Shown in pieces: positions 53,593 through 61,995 of a stretch of DNA of 64,000 bases. The notes under the pieces are model-generated. The model was not told the origin of the DNA. It did no database searches and worked only from the letters and a program-made list of their open reading frames with translations. Numbering within the stretch: position 1 is the first letter of the stretch; every line of letters starts with the position of its first letter. A program made the position numbers and the translations under genes. This DNA comes from Bdellovibrio sp. UBA4095 (GTDB lineage Bacteria > Bdellovibrionota > Bdellovibrionia > Bdellovibrionales > Bdellovibrionaceae), in assembly GCA_002381805.1 (NCBI GenBank), contig DFXZ01000012.1, forward strand, positions 62,001 to 126,000, given 5' to 3'.

Positions 53593-53985
53593 ATGAAGAG
53601 CATTTTCTATACTCTGTTGGCAATTGCATCTGTTCCCTTGATTGCCTGGGCTCTCGAACCCGCGAATCCTTCAGGATTTTGCGATCGATTCATCGGCGAA
53701 GAGGACATCGCAACCTGCAAGAAAAAAACTGAAGCTGACGACGTGGACTGGTACGCAGCCACAGTCTGCAATCTCCAAACCGAAGACAAAGCGTTTTGGA
53801 TTTGCTGGGACAGCATTAAGGGACGCGCTTTTTCTCCCCAGGCTCTAGAAAAATGTGGTGAGGATTCCGCCATGGATGATTTGCAACGTCAGAAATGTGT
53901 AGATGACTCTCGTCAAAATCGCTCCCCTTCTTCTGTTAACCGACTCTTTCAACCACTGATTTTTAAATCTGGCGGCCCACGATAG
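53593..53985 (+). CDS. Small secreted protein with six cysteines
   Basis: A 130-residue exported protein. Signal peptide to about residue 20 (LIAWALE). Six Cys in the mature part (FCDRF, ATCKK, VCNLQ, WICWD, EKCGED, KCVDD) suggest three disulfides. The C-terminal 35 residues look disordered. No family recognised. Only 5 bases separate it from the HD-GYP stop, so the two are probably one operon, which is odd for a cytoplasmic signalling enzyme and an exported protein. Confidence 0.65.
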   Translation: MKSIFYTLLAIASVPLIAWALEPANPSGFCDRFIGEEDIATCKKKTEADDVDWYAATVCNLQTEDKAFWICWDSIKGRAFSPQALEKCGEDSAMDDLQRQKCVDDSRQNRSPSSVNRLFQPLIFKSGGPR

Positions 53986-54051
53986 GCTGAGTCTTAACAC
54001 TTCAGACACTCGCAAATAGATAGTTAGCCAAAGCCTCTTTAGAATAAACCC

Positions 54052-56193
54052 ATGAACATTCGACTTCCGTGGTGGACGTGGGTACTACCCTTATTTATCC
54101 TACTAGTGGCGACATGGATTAGCGCCCCTTTCGCCATTTCTCAAAGCACCTATTGGCTGTACTTGCCTGTCAATCTGGCAATTGTCATGTCTCTTTGGTG
54201 GGGACCTCGGGTTCTTGTCGCAACCTTTCTAAATGCCTTAGTGGCTTTGTATGTCCTAAAAATCCCAAATCCAATGTTCTATCCGATCTATGCCATTCCT
54301 GAAACTCTGCAGGTCGCGCTAGCTTGGGCCTTTGTAAAAGAGCGCTTCAAGACCACAGAGTGGACGCCAAGCCCACCCAACCTGGGGCTCTTCACTGTGT
54401 ACGGAATCGCCATTCCATCGATTTTAATGATAAGCCTTACCCAGGGCTTATTCGTCTTCACCAAAGTCATCCAGCCAAATCTTTTCTTAAATGCCACGCT
54501 CGTCGGAGTTATCGGCGATATCCTGGGATCCGTTTTCGTCACTCTTCCGGCTCTCATATTAATCACTCCGGCACTTAATAGAGCTTCCTTATCCAGTTTT
54601 GTCTGTCGAAAAGCCCCCGTGGGCTTTTGGCAACAAAATCTTAAGAAACGCCAAATTCTTAGCTTGTTCGCTGTCCTCGCAATCAGTTTCGTCCTGATCA
54701 TGAGCAAGGCTCCCCTGCAGGAAACCTGGTACTTGCTTGGCGTCCTAATCCTTTTAGCTTCGGCTATATATGGCCTTCCTATGGCATTGTTTGTAAACAG
54801 CTGGATATTTCTGATCACGATGGCTTTTTCTGAGTACCTGCAGTTCTCTTGGCAAAATATGCCAGCATCTGTTCAAGGCCCCGCCACACTTATCACCATT
54901 GCATTCATAAGTCTTATTACGGGATCCGCTGTAACTGGCCTCACTGTGCAAATCGAAAGGCTGCAGGACACCGAGGGCGCCCTAAGTGCCGCAAAAGAAC
55001 AAGCTGAAGAAGCTTCAAGAGCTAAATCGGAGTTCTTGGCTCGAATGAGTCACGAGATTCGCACACCGCTAAATTCAGTTCTGGGAATTCTTGAACTCCT
55101 TAAAGAAACGCCTTTGACTAAGGATCAGGAACGCTACCTTTCACTCTTTAGTCATGCTGGTGAAAACTTAAAAGCTCTGATCAACGACCTTTTGGACTTT
55201 TCGAAAATTGAAGCGAAAGCTATCACCGTCGAAAATGTCAGCTACAACCTTTATAGTACAATCCGCAGTGTCTTTGAAATTCTGCAAATCAAAGCCGAAG
55301 AAAAAGGACTGAAGTTTAATCTTATTATCTCACCCGAAGTTCCCTCTTTCCAATTCGGCGATGCTACACGACTGCGCCAAGTTCTTTTTAACCTGATTGG
55401 AAATGCGCTGAAATTCACAGAAGAAGGTGAAGTCACCGTTCACGTTAAAATCACTCATGAGGATATTGCTCGCTTGGTTATTGAAATCCGCGACACCGGA
55501 ATTGGAATCTCCAGAGAAAAGCAGGCGCAATTGTTTTCGCCATTTTTTCAGAATGAACCACAAGTGACTCGGCAGCAAGGTGGGGCAGGACTGGGACTCG
55601 TGATCTCAAAGAATCTTGTGGAGATCATGGGCGGCACGATGGAGCTTAAGAGTTTAGCTGGGCGAGGATCTACATTTAGGATCACACTACCCCATCGACC
55701 TGACTTAGCAACTCGCAAGGAGCTGGCCCCCACTGCTGATCTTACTTGGTTAAATCAATACAAAGACAGACGTTTCCAAATCCTCTTGGTCGACGACTCT
55801 GAAGACAATCGCGTGCTAATGATTCAGTACCTTAAGAAGCTGCCTTTTGATTGTGATGAAGCCACCAACGGAAAAGAAGCGGTTGATAAGTATAAAATGC
55901 ACGAATACGATCTTGTGTTCATGGACATGCAGATGCCAGTAATGACAGGTTACAAAGCCACCGAGCTGATTCGAGCGTATGAAGCGATACAACTTCGTAG
56001 GCACACGCCTATCATTGCTCTGACGGCAGCAGCCCTAAAAGAAGATCTCGAGCGCACTTTAGAAAGCGGCTGCGATGCGTATGCCGTGAAACCCGTTAAG
56101 AAAAGTGAAATTTTAAAAATTATCGCTCAGAGTCTGACAACGAAAGAGCCTTCAAACAACGCCTTCAAAGAACCGCCATCGGCAAGTATGTGA
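54052..56193 (+). CDS. Hybrid sensor histidine kinase with MASE1-like membrane sensor and receiver domain
   Basis: A 713-residue signalling protein. Residues 1-300 form about 8 membrane helices of MASE1-like type. A coiled linker leads to the HisKA domain with phospho-acceptor His334 (ARMSHEIRTPL), then HATPase_c (N box NLIGNALKF, G1 DTGIGI, G2 GAGLGL). A receiver domain at 575-700 has the acidic pair LVDDS and phospho-site Asp625 (VFMDMQMPV). No output domain, so phosphate probably passes to another protein. The 3' end overlaps the convergent thioesterase gene by 67 bases. Confidence 0.93.
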   Translation: MNIRLPWWTWVLPLFILLVATWISAPFAISQSTYWLYLPVNLAIVMSLWWGPRVLVATFLNALVALYVLKIPNPMFYPIYAIPETLQVALAWAFVKERFKTTEWTPSPPNLGLFTVYGIAIPSILMISLTQGLFVFTKVIQPNLFLNATLVGVIGDILGSVFVTLPALILITPALNRASLSSFVCRKAPVGFWQQNLKKRQILSLFAVLAISFVLIMSKAPLQETWYLLGVLILLASAIYGLPMALFVNSWIFLITMAFSEYLQFSWQNMPASVQGPATLITIAFISLITGSAVTGLTVQIERLQDTEGALSAAKEQAEEASRAKSEFLARMSHEIRTPLNSVLGILELLKETPLTKDQERYLSLFSHAGENLKALINDLLDFSKIEAKAITVENVSYNLYSTIRSVFEILQIKAEEKGLKFNLIISPEVPSFQFGDATRLRQVLFNLIGNALKFTEEGEVTVHVKITHEDIARLVIEIRDTGIGISREKQAQLFSPFFQNEPQVTRQQGGAGLGLVISKNLVEIMGGTMELKSLAGRGSTFRITLPHRPDLATRKELAPTADLTWLNQYKDRRFQILLVDDSEDNRVLMIQYLKKLPFDCDEATNGKEAVDKYKMHEYDLVFMDMQMPVMTGYKATELIRAYEAIQLRRHTPIIALTAAALKEDLERTLESGCDAYAVKPVKKSEILKIIAQSLTTKEPSNNAFKEPPSASM

Positions 56194-56579
56194 CTTTTGA
56201 CGGATCCCCGCACTCGTTTGTTGGCAACGAGATCCCTATAGAACTGATCTTTCGTCGGCAGATCGGGAAACTCGCAAACAATTTCAAAATCCGTTTCAAC
56301 AGGTCGCAGATAATCAATGGCGCCTTTGGCGATGACGATGTTTTCTGTTGGGATGTTCTTCTCTTTAAGCCCGGCCAGAACCAAGCCATAAGCAGCCAAA
56401 ACTGCTGTGGCATAAAGACTGCCACCAAAGGCCGTGCCTTTATGATTTAAGTTGCGTTGCAAATCGACTTGAAAATGCACTCGGTCAGCGGTCATTTCTT
56501 TAACGGTTATTCCTAAATGACGAAACAAAGTGATTTTATTCTGAAGGATCTGAATAAGCTCTTGGGAATTTACTTCCAC
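56127..56579 (-). CDS. Hotdog-fold thioesterase (YiiD C-terminal type)
   Basis: A 150-residue protein. NHKGTAFGGSLYATAVLAAYGLV is the conserved YiiD_C motif, in a hotdog fold, followed by GAIDYLRPVETDFEIVCEF. Usual role is hydrolysis of an acyl-CoA-like thioester; the substrate is unknown. Its start overlaps the end of the rhodanese gene by 10 bases, so the two are coupled. The acetyltransferase half found in full-length YiiD is absent. Confidence 0.85.
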   Translation of the reverse strand: MEVNSQELIQILQNKITLFRHLGITVKEMTADRVHFQVDLQRNLNHKGTAFGGSLYATAVLAAYGLVLAGLKEKNIPTENIVIAKGAIDYLRPVETDFEIVCEFPDLPTKDQFYRDLVANKRVRGSVKSHILADGGSLKALFEGSFVVRL

Positions 56580-57466
56580 TGTTCATAGCCCCCAGAAAAG
56601 TTGCTGACACGTCCGAAGCCAAGGTATTGAAGCGCATAGGTCGCCGCTCCAGAGCGCACGCCATGATTACTAATGACAAAAATAATATTATTTTTCAAAA
56701 CTCCCTTTGCTGCCAAAAGCTCGACAGCTTTTTTGGACGGAAGATTGGCAGCATCGAACAACTCCCGCCATTCCATGGAGACCACCTTCGCTTTTACATC
56801 TTTAAATTGAGATAGATTTCTTTGAGCAAATTCCTGCGAAGAGCGGACATCGAGAATAACCAGGTTTTCAACAGCTTCAATAGGCTTATAGCCATAACGG
56901 GGACTGAAGTTTGTTTTATCGACCTTACCGGTGGCGTAGGCTCTAAACTCTGCCAGATGAACCGTCAAATCTTCATCGACCTGTGGTTTCCAATAGGGTT
57001 TGTTTTTCACCGGAGCTGGGATTTCTCTGGGATTCAGCTGACGATAAGATGTATGCAGTAAAGTATAAACCTGCTGAACGCCCAGAACCTTTAGCGTCCA
57101 AGCGACCCGTCCCTCTTCTCCGTTTCCTTCTCTTCCCTTTCCAAGCACGACAACTTTGGTTTCGGGATCGATCCCTATCAGGGAAAGCCGACGAGCTAAA
57201 GCGAACAAGTCATTCTGTAAGAGCCCACGATTTTTAGCCTCAGGACGAGAGAAATCCTCCCACCGAACATTGATAGCACCCGGAACATGCGCCAAATTGA
57301 ATTCGAAAGAAGGGCGTACATCCAAGATCACCGGCTTTTGTTTCATCAGCTTTTCGGCTGTGATGGATTCACCGATCACCGCTTCTTGTGAAGTCACCTT
57401 TGTCTGCTTTTGCTGGCAGCCTGTAAAAACGAAAGATGTAACAAGTACCATCAGAAGAATCCGCAT
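56570..57466 (-). CDS. Tandem rhodanese-like lipoprotein lacking catalytic cysteines
   Basis: A 298-residue lipoprotein (lipobox FTGC). Two rhodanese domains: about 40-165 (KPVILDVRPSFEFNLAHVPGAINV) and about 205-298 (NLVILDVRSSQEFAQ). The loops that should hold the nucleophile read VVLGKGREGNG and FVISNHGVRSG, with Gly and Ser in place of Cys. The lipobox Cys is the only cysteine in the protein. It therefore cannot act as a Cys-based sulfurtransferase and may bind a ligand or serve as scaffold. ATG 57466 is five bases from GAGG. Confidence 0.85.
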   Translation of the reverse strand: MRILLMVLVTSFVFTGCQQKQTKVTSQEAVIGESITAEKLMKQKPVILDVRPSFEFNLAHVPGAINVRWEDFSRPEAKNRGLLQNDLFALARRLSLIGIDPETKVVVLGKGREGNGEEGRVAWTLKVLGVQQVYTLLHTSYRQLNPREIPAPVKNKPYWKPQVDEDLTVHLAEFRAYATGKVDKTNFSPRYGYKPIEAVENLVILDVRSSQEFAQRNLSQFKDVKAKVVSMEWRELFDAANLPSKKAVELLAAKGVLKNNIIFVISNHGVRSGAATYALQYLGFGRVSNFSGGYEQWK

Positions 57467-57476
57467 GTTCACCTCA

Positions 57477-57502
57477 AAAAAAAGCGGAATTATCTTCCGC
57501 TT
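57477..57502 (-). terminator. Rho-independent terminator of lysS, abutting the next gene's ribosome site
   Basis: AAGCGGAA/TTCCGCTT with a 5-base loop, then eight or more T on the minus strand. The T-run runs directly into TGAGG, the Shine-Dalgarno of the rhodanese gene, so that gene is reached only by read-through or from an internal promoter. Confidence 0.88.
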
Positions 57503-57510
57503 AAAGTTTG

Positions 57511-58989
57511 TTATTTTGTGATTCTCATTGTCGGGAAGAAAATGATATCGCGTATACTGGGTCGATCTGTCAATATCATGACGATTCGCTCGATTCCTAT
57601 TCCCACACCGCCGGTAGGAGGCATACCGGAATCGATAGCCAACAAAAAGTCTTCATCCATAGGATGAGCTTCCTCATCTTTTCCGCGCTGAGCTTCTTGC
57701 TCCTGCAAACGATTGGTCTGATCTTCAGGATCATTCAACTCTGAATAAGCATTTCCAATCTCCATACAAGCTGCAAACGGTTCAAATCGCTCGACCAAGC
57801 GTTTGTCTGTGCGATGTACTTTTGTTAGTGGAGAGATCTCTACGGGGTGATCCATGACAAACGTGGGTTGCCACAAGTGCTGTTCAGCGGTCAGCTCGAA
57901 CAACTCCATAATCATCTCGCCACGCTTACCAATCTCTTCGATATGGCCACCGTTGATGCGAATCGCTTTGAAGATCTCTTCATCAGAAGCCTTTTCACAA
58001 TCGATATTCGCATATTGTTTCACACCGTCATAAACAGTGAGTCGTCTCCATGGTGGAGTGAAGTCTATTTCTTTACCTTGGTAAGTGACTTTCATGCTGC
58101 CAGTAATTTTTAAAGCCAAAGAAGAGATCAGCTCTTCAAATTGTTTCATCTGATAGTTGTAATCAGTATAAGCCTCGTAAAACTCTAGCATTGTGAACTC
58201 TGGATTGTGAGATCGGTCGATCCCTTCATTTCTAAAGTTCTTTCCGATTTCATAGACCTTTTCGAAACCGCCAACGATCAATCGCTTTAAGTAGAGTTCT
58301 GGAGAAATCTTCATGAAAAGTTTCATATCCAGAGCGCGGTGATGGGTTGTAAATGGATGAGCGGCAGCTCCGCCATAGATTGGCTGAAGCACTGGCGTTT
58401 CCACTTCAAGAAACCCACGGCTATCAAGAAAATGACGAATTTCTTTGATGATGCGCGAACGTGTTACGAACACTTTGCGAGAATCTGCATCGGTCATCAA
58501 ATCCAGATGGCGATGACGATACTTAATTTCGACATCTTGAACGCCGTGGAACTTTTCCGGCAATGGTTCAATCGACTTCGTCAATACTTCAAACTTTTTA
58601 AGATAGATAGAGAACTCGCCCTTTTGCGACTTAAAGGCGTACCCTTCAAGTCCCACGATGTCTCCCAAATCCACTAAATTAAAAGCAGCGCGCTCTTTTT
58701 CAGTCAGCTCTTCTGTTTTCACATAAACTTGCACAGAACCCGATTGATCTTGAACGTTGAAAAAAGAAGCCTTCCCCATCGCTCTTAAAGTCATCAGACG
58801 ACCGGCAACACGGTAAACCGCATCCGGAAGCTTTTCTCCTGGCTGCAATGCCGCCGCGTGCTTTTCGACGATGCTGGCGATCGCCGTCTTGCCTTCGAAG
58901 TTGTATGGGTAAGGGTTGATACCGAGTTCACGAAGAGCGTGCAATTTTTTGCGCTTTTCTGCTCTTAGCGGATTTTCCTGTATTGTCAT
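57511..58989 (-). CDS. lysS: Lysine--tRNA ligase (class II)
   Basis: A 492-residue class II synthetase. The N-terminal OB-fold anticodon domain (VAGRLMTLRAMGKASFFNVQD) is followed by motif 2 FRNEGIDRSHNPEFTMLEFY and motif 3 GIGIERIVMILTD. Full length. It starts 2 bases after the end of the aldolase gene on the same strand, so the two are one operon. Confidence 0.97.
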   Translation of the reverse strand: MTIQENPLRAEKRKKLHALRELGINPYPYNFEGKTAIASIVEKHAAALQPGEKLPDAVYRVAGRLMTLRAMGKASFFNVQDQSGSVQVYVKTEELTEKERAAFNLVDLGDIVGLEGYAFKSQKGEFSIYLKKFEVLTKSIEPLPEKFHGVQDVEIKYRHRHLDLMTDADSRKVFVTRSRIIKEIRHFLDSRGFLEVETPVLQPIYGGAAAHPFTTHHRALDMKLFMKISPELYLKRLIVGGFEKVYEIGKNFRNEGIDRSHNPEFTMLEFYEAYTDYNYQMKQFEELISSLALKITGSMKVTYQGKEIDFTPPWRRLTVYDGVKQYANIDCEKASDEEIFKAIRINGGHIEEIGKRGEMIMELFELTAEQHLWQPTFVMDHPVEISPLTKVHRTDKRLVERFEPFAACMEIGNAYSELNDPEDQTNRLQEQEAQRGKDEEAHPMDEDFLLAIDSGMPPTGGVGIGIERIVMILTDRPSIRDIIFFPTMRITK

Positions 58990-58991
58990 AT

Positions 58992-59915
58992 CTATAATTT
59001 CTTTCCTGCGAATGCTTCCATCACATTGTGCAATAACTGTATAGCTTCTTTCTTCGGACGCTGGAAGGCATTTCTGCCCATGATAGAACCGAAAGCTCCA
59101 CCTTGCGCCAAATCTCCAATTTCTTTAATAAGATCTTCCGTGCCCTTGGCTTCGCCACCAGAAAAAATCACGATGCGTTTGCCGGCAAAACAAGCTTGGA
59201 CCACATGACGAGTCCGGTCAGCTAAGGAATTCACTTTGATGCCTTGCTCCTGATAGACTTTCGCTGCCGCGGCTTGTTCGATATGTGATGTCGGCGGCTT
59301 CACCTTGATGATGTGGGCTCCCAGTTGAGCCGCCAGATGGGCTGCATAAGCAACGACATCAATTGCGGTCTCGCCTTCTTTTGAAAGCTGCTCACCGCGC
59401 GGATAAGACCAAATAACAACAGCAAGGCCTGCGGCTTTGGCTTCACGAGCAGCTTGGGCAATTTCTTCGTACATGCTCTTTCGCTCTGAAGATCCAGGGT
59501 AAATGGTAAATCCGATTGCCGAGCAACCTAAGCGCAAAGCATCGTCAACATAAGAGGTCAGCGCCGAGATGGGACTCTTATTCGCAAACAGTGTTTCAGA
59601 ATTATTGATTTTTAAAATTAAGGGAATCTCACCTGCATAATCACGAGCGACGGCTTCGATTGCGCCCAAGGGAGCCGCGTAAGCATTGCATCCCGCTTCG
59701 ATTGCGAGTTCAATGTGATAAGCCGGGTCATAGCCATCGGGATTTTTAGCAAAAGATCGGGCCGGTCCATGCTCAAACCCCTGATCCACGGGAAGTATCA
59801 CTAGTTTTCCGGTCCCACTGAGCTTGCCGTGATTTAAGAGGCGAGCCAAATTCGCAAGAACTCCAGGATTATCCGCTCCGTACCAGTTCAAAATCTCTCT
59901 AACTCTTGGTGTCAT
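58992..59915 (-). CDS. fbaB: Class I fructose-bisphosphate aldolase (DhnA/FbaB type)
   Basis: A 307-residue glycolytic/gluconeogenic enzyme splitting fructose 1,6-bisphosphate to two triose phosphates. LPVDQGFEHGP and the Schiff-base Lys in HIIKVKPP, with IFSGGEAKG for phosphate binding, are typical of archaeal-type class I aldolases. ATG 59915 is five bases from GGAGG; the ATG one codon upstream is too close and the frame start at 59948 has no site. lysS follows after 2 bases. Confidence 0.92.
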   Translation of the reverse strand: MTPRVREILNWYGADNPGVLANLARLLNHGKLSGTGKLVILPVDQGFEHGPARSFAKNPDGYDPAYHIELAIEAGCNAYAAPLGAIEAVARDYAGEIPLILKINNSETLFANKSPISALTSYVDDALRLGCSAIGFTIYPGSSERKSMYEEIAQAAREAKAAGLAVVIWSYPRGEQLSKEGETAIDVVAYAAHLAAQLGAHIIKVKPPTSHIEQAAAAKVYQEQGIKVNSLADRTRHVVQACFAGKRIVIFSGGEAKGTEDLIKEIGDLAQGGAFGSIMGRNAFQRPKKEAIQLLHNVMEAFAGKKL

Positions 59916-60095
59916 CATGACCTCCTTAGAAAGCCGTGAAAGGTTCATTTTTTGTTATGCAGTCTTTACAAGACCAGCGACTAGCTGCTCAAAGTTATTG
60001 AGTTTTTCGTATATAATCAAGTGCGTCTGATAGATTAACACGCTTGGCAGAACTTCCCGTCTGGGATAGTGTTCCCTGCCTGTGATGAGGTAAAT

Positions 60096-60674
60096 ATGAG
60101 TTTGAACACGTCCGCGAAAACACACACTGCAACATCTGTTACTTTTGAGTCGACTCCCAATCCGGCAACCATGAAGTTCAACCTTCATCGACAAGTGATT
60201 AAAGAGGGTTTTGAGTGCCCTAATGCCCAAGAAGCGGAACGATCTCCCTTAGCCAGCAAAATATTTGGCTTTCCATGGACCAGCGCGGTTTATGTGGGAA
60301 CAGACTTTATTACCGTCACAAAGCAAGACTGGGTCGACTGGGAAATGTTGGCTCAGCCCCTGAGCAATCTTATTCAAGACCATTTGAATCGACAGGAGCC
60401 TTTCGAAGTTGAACTCCTAGAGACGGAAGACAGCAGTGCGAATGATTTGCCAATCGTGCGTGATATCAAGTCTGTTCTGAACCGGGAAATTCGCCCCATG
60501 GTGGCACTAGATGGGGGCGATGTGACTTTCGCAAAGTATGACAATCACGTTCTCTACATCCGCATGAAGGGCGCATGCTCTGGGTGCCCGAGTGCTTCGA
60601 TCACGCTAAAACAGGGAATTGAAGCACGTATGAAAGAGCTTTTTGCGGATGTTCATGAAGTCGTTGCCATCTAA
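60096..60674 (+). CDS. NifU-like iron-sulfur cluster scaffold protein
   Basis: A 192-residue Fe-S carrier protein. N-terminal Nfu_N domain (FESTPNPATMKFNLHR; FGFPWTSAVYVG) and C-terminal NifU domain with the cluster-binding pair CSGCPS. This arrangement (Nfu type) delivers 4Fe-4S clusters to target enzymes. ATG 60096 is five bases from GAGG; the frame start at 60069 is unsupported. It overlaps the MATE gene start by about 20 bases, so they may be cotranslated. Confidence 0.92.
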   Translation: MSLNTSAKTHTATSVTFESTPNPATMKFNLHRQVIKEGFECPNAQEAERSPLASKIFGFPWTSAVYVGTDFITVTKQDWVDWEMLAQPLSNLIQDHLNRQEPFEVELLETEDSSANDLPIVRDIKSVLNREIRPMVALDGGDVTFAKYDNHVLYIRMKGACSGCPSASITLKQGIEARMKELFADVHEVVAI

Positions 60675-61995
60675 ATTTACGCACGAAAGTAAGCTTTTAC
60701 TAAAACTTTCAGGTCCGATCATCGTTGGTCAAGTTGGGCAAAATATTATCCAACTTGTCGATACTCTTATGGTGGCGGCACTTGGAGCCGTCGCCCTAGG
60801 CGCTTCTGCTTTCGCGGGCAGCGTCTACGTCATTTTTTTGGTTTTCGGGATTGGTGTTCTGGCTCCCCTCACTGCACTCTTTGCTAGAACTCAGGGACAA
60901 GAAAACTATCCCTATGGTGGAGTTCTCCTTCGCCATAGCGTGATCATTGCGCTAGGGATCAGCTTACTGATCATTGGAATCTTGACCGTGCTTTATCCCC
61001 ATATGGAAAAGATGGGTCAGAGTCCCGAAGTTCTCGAGATGGGTAAATCATTTTTCCTTATCACCATCTGGTCTGTGATTCCCAGTTTGCTTTTCCAAGC
61101 CTACAAACAGTTCACGGATGGTATTGGTAAAACTAAAGTAGCCATGACCGTGATGAGCCTCGGGGTCGTGCTAAACATCACAGGCAATTATGTTTTGATT
61201 AACGGTCACTATGGTTTTCCAAAGATGGGCCTTAATGGAGCCGCCTGGGCTACGCTGATTGCTCGCTCGGCAATGGCCTTGATTATTGTTGCTTACATCC
61301 ATCTCCATCCTTATTTCAAAAAATATTTGCAGGAGCGATGGGCGCATCGTTTGGATCATCATCTTTTGAAGAACATGCTTCGCCTGGGAATACCCAATGG
61401 CTTCACGTTCTTTTTTGAAGTCGCCGCTTTTGCTTCTGCGTCGATCATCATGGGATGGTTTGGCGCGGTCCCACTTGCCGCACACCAGATTACTCTCAGC
61501 TTAGCCAGCACAAGCTTTATGATCACAGTCGGTATCGGGATCGCCACCAGCATCCGTGTAGGTTATGAATTAGGCCGAGGCAACTATCCCCAGGCTCGTT
61601 TCGCCGGTTTTACTGCGATCCAGTTGGGTGGAATCTACATGGGACTTTGCGCCCTGGGCTTTTTCTTTTTAAGACATTGGTTGCCAACTTGGTACGTCGA
61701 AGATCTTGATGTGATTTATTGGGCCGCCCAGTTCTTTATTGTTGTCGCGCTGTTTGAAATATTTGATGGGGTCCAAGCCGTCGCTATCGGCGCGCTTCGG
61801 GGAATGAGCGACACCAAGTGGCCCAGCATCATTACCTTTTTCGCCTACTGGATTTTAGGTTTACCCGGTGGTTACCTTTTAGCTTTCCATCTTGGCGTTG
61901 GACCGATCGGCGTTTGGATCGGGTTGCTTATTGGTCTGGTGGTCGCATCGACCACCCTCACCTGGCGATTTCATATTTTAAGTCGCCAACGTTAG
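60649..61995 (+). CDS. MATE family multidrug efflux transporter
   Basis: Integral membrane exporter of 448 residues and 12 helices that uses Na+ or H+ to expel cationic drugs. The N-terminal LSGPIIVGQVGQNIIQLVDTLMVAALGAVALGASAFA and the repeated MATE pattern at LGIPNGFTFFFEVAAFA are typical of the NorM type. Start is uncertain: ATGs at 60649 and 60655 are both possible, inside the end of the NifU-like gene. Confidence 0.9.
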   Translation: MFMKSLPSKFTHESKLLLKLSGPIIVGQVGQNIIQLVDTLMVAALGAVALGASAFAGSVYVIFLVFGIGVLAPLTALFARTQGQENYPYGGVLLRHSVIIALGISLLIIGILTVLYPHMEKMGQSPEVLEMGKSFFLITIWSVIPSLLFQAYKQFTDGIGKTKVAMTVMSLGVVLNITGNYVLINGHYGFPKMGLNGAAWATLIARSAMALIIVAYIHLHPYFKKYLQERWAHRLDHHLLKNMLRLGIPNGFTFFFEVAAFASASIIMGWFGAVPLAAHQITLSLASTSFMITVGIGIATSIRVGYELGRGNYPQARFAGFTAIQLGGIYMGLCALGFFFLRHWLPTWYVEDLDVIYWAAQFFIVVALFEIFDGVQAVAIGALRGMSDTKWPSIITFFAYWILGLPGGYLLAFHLGVGPIGVWIGLLIGLVVASTTLTWRFHILSRQR

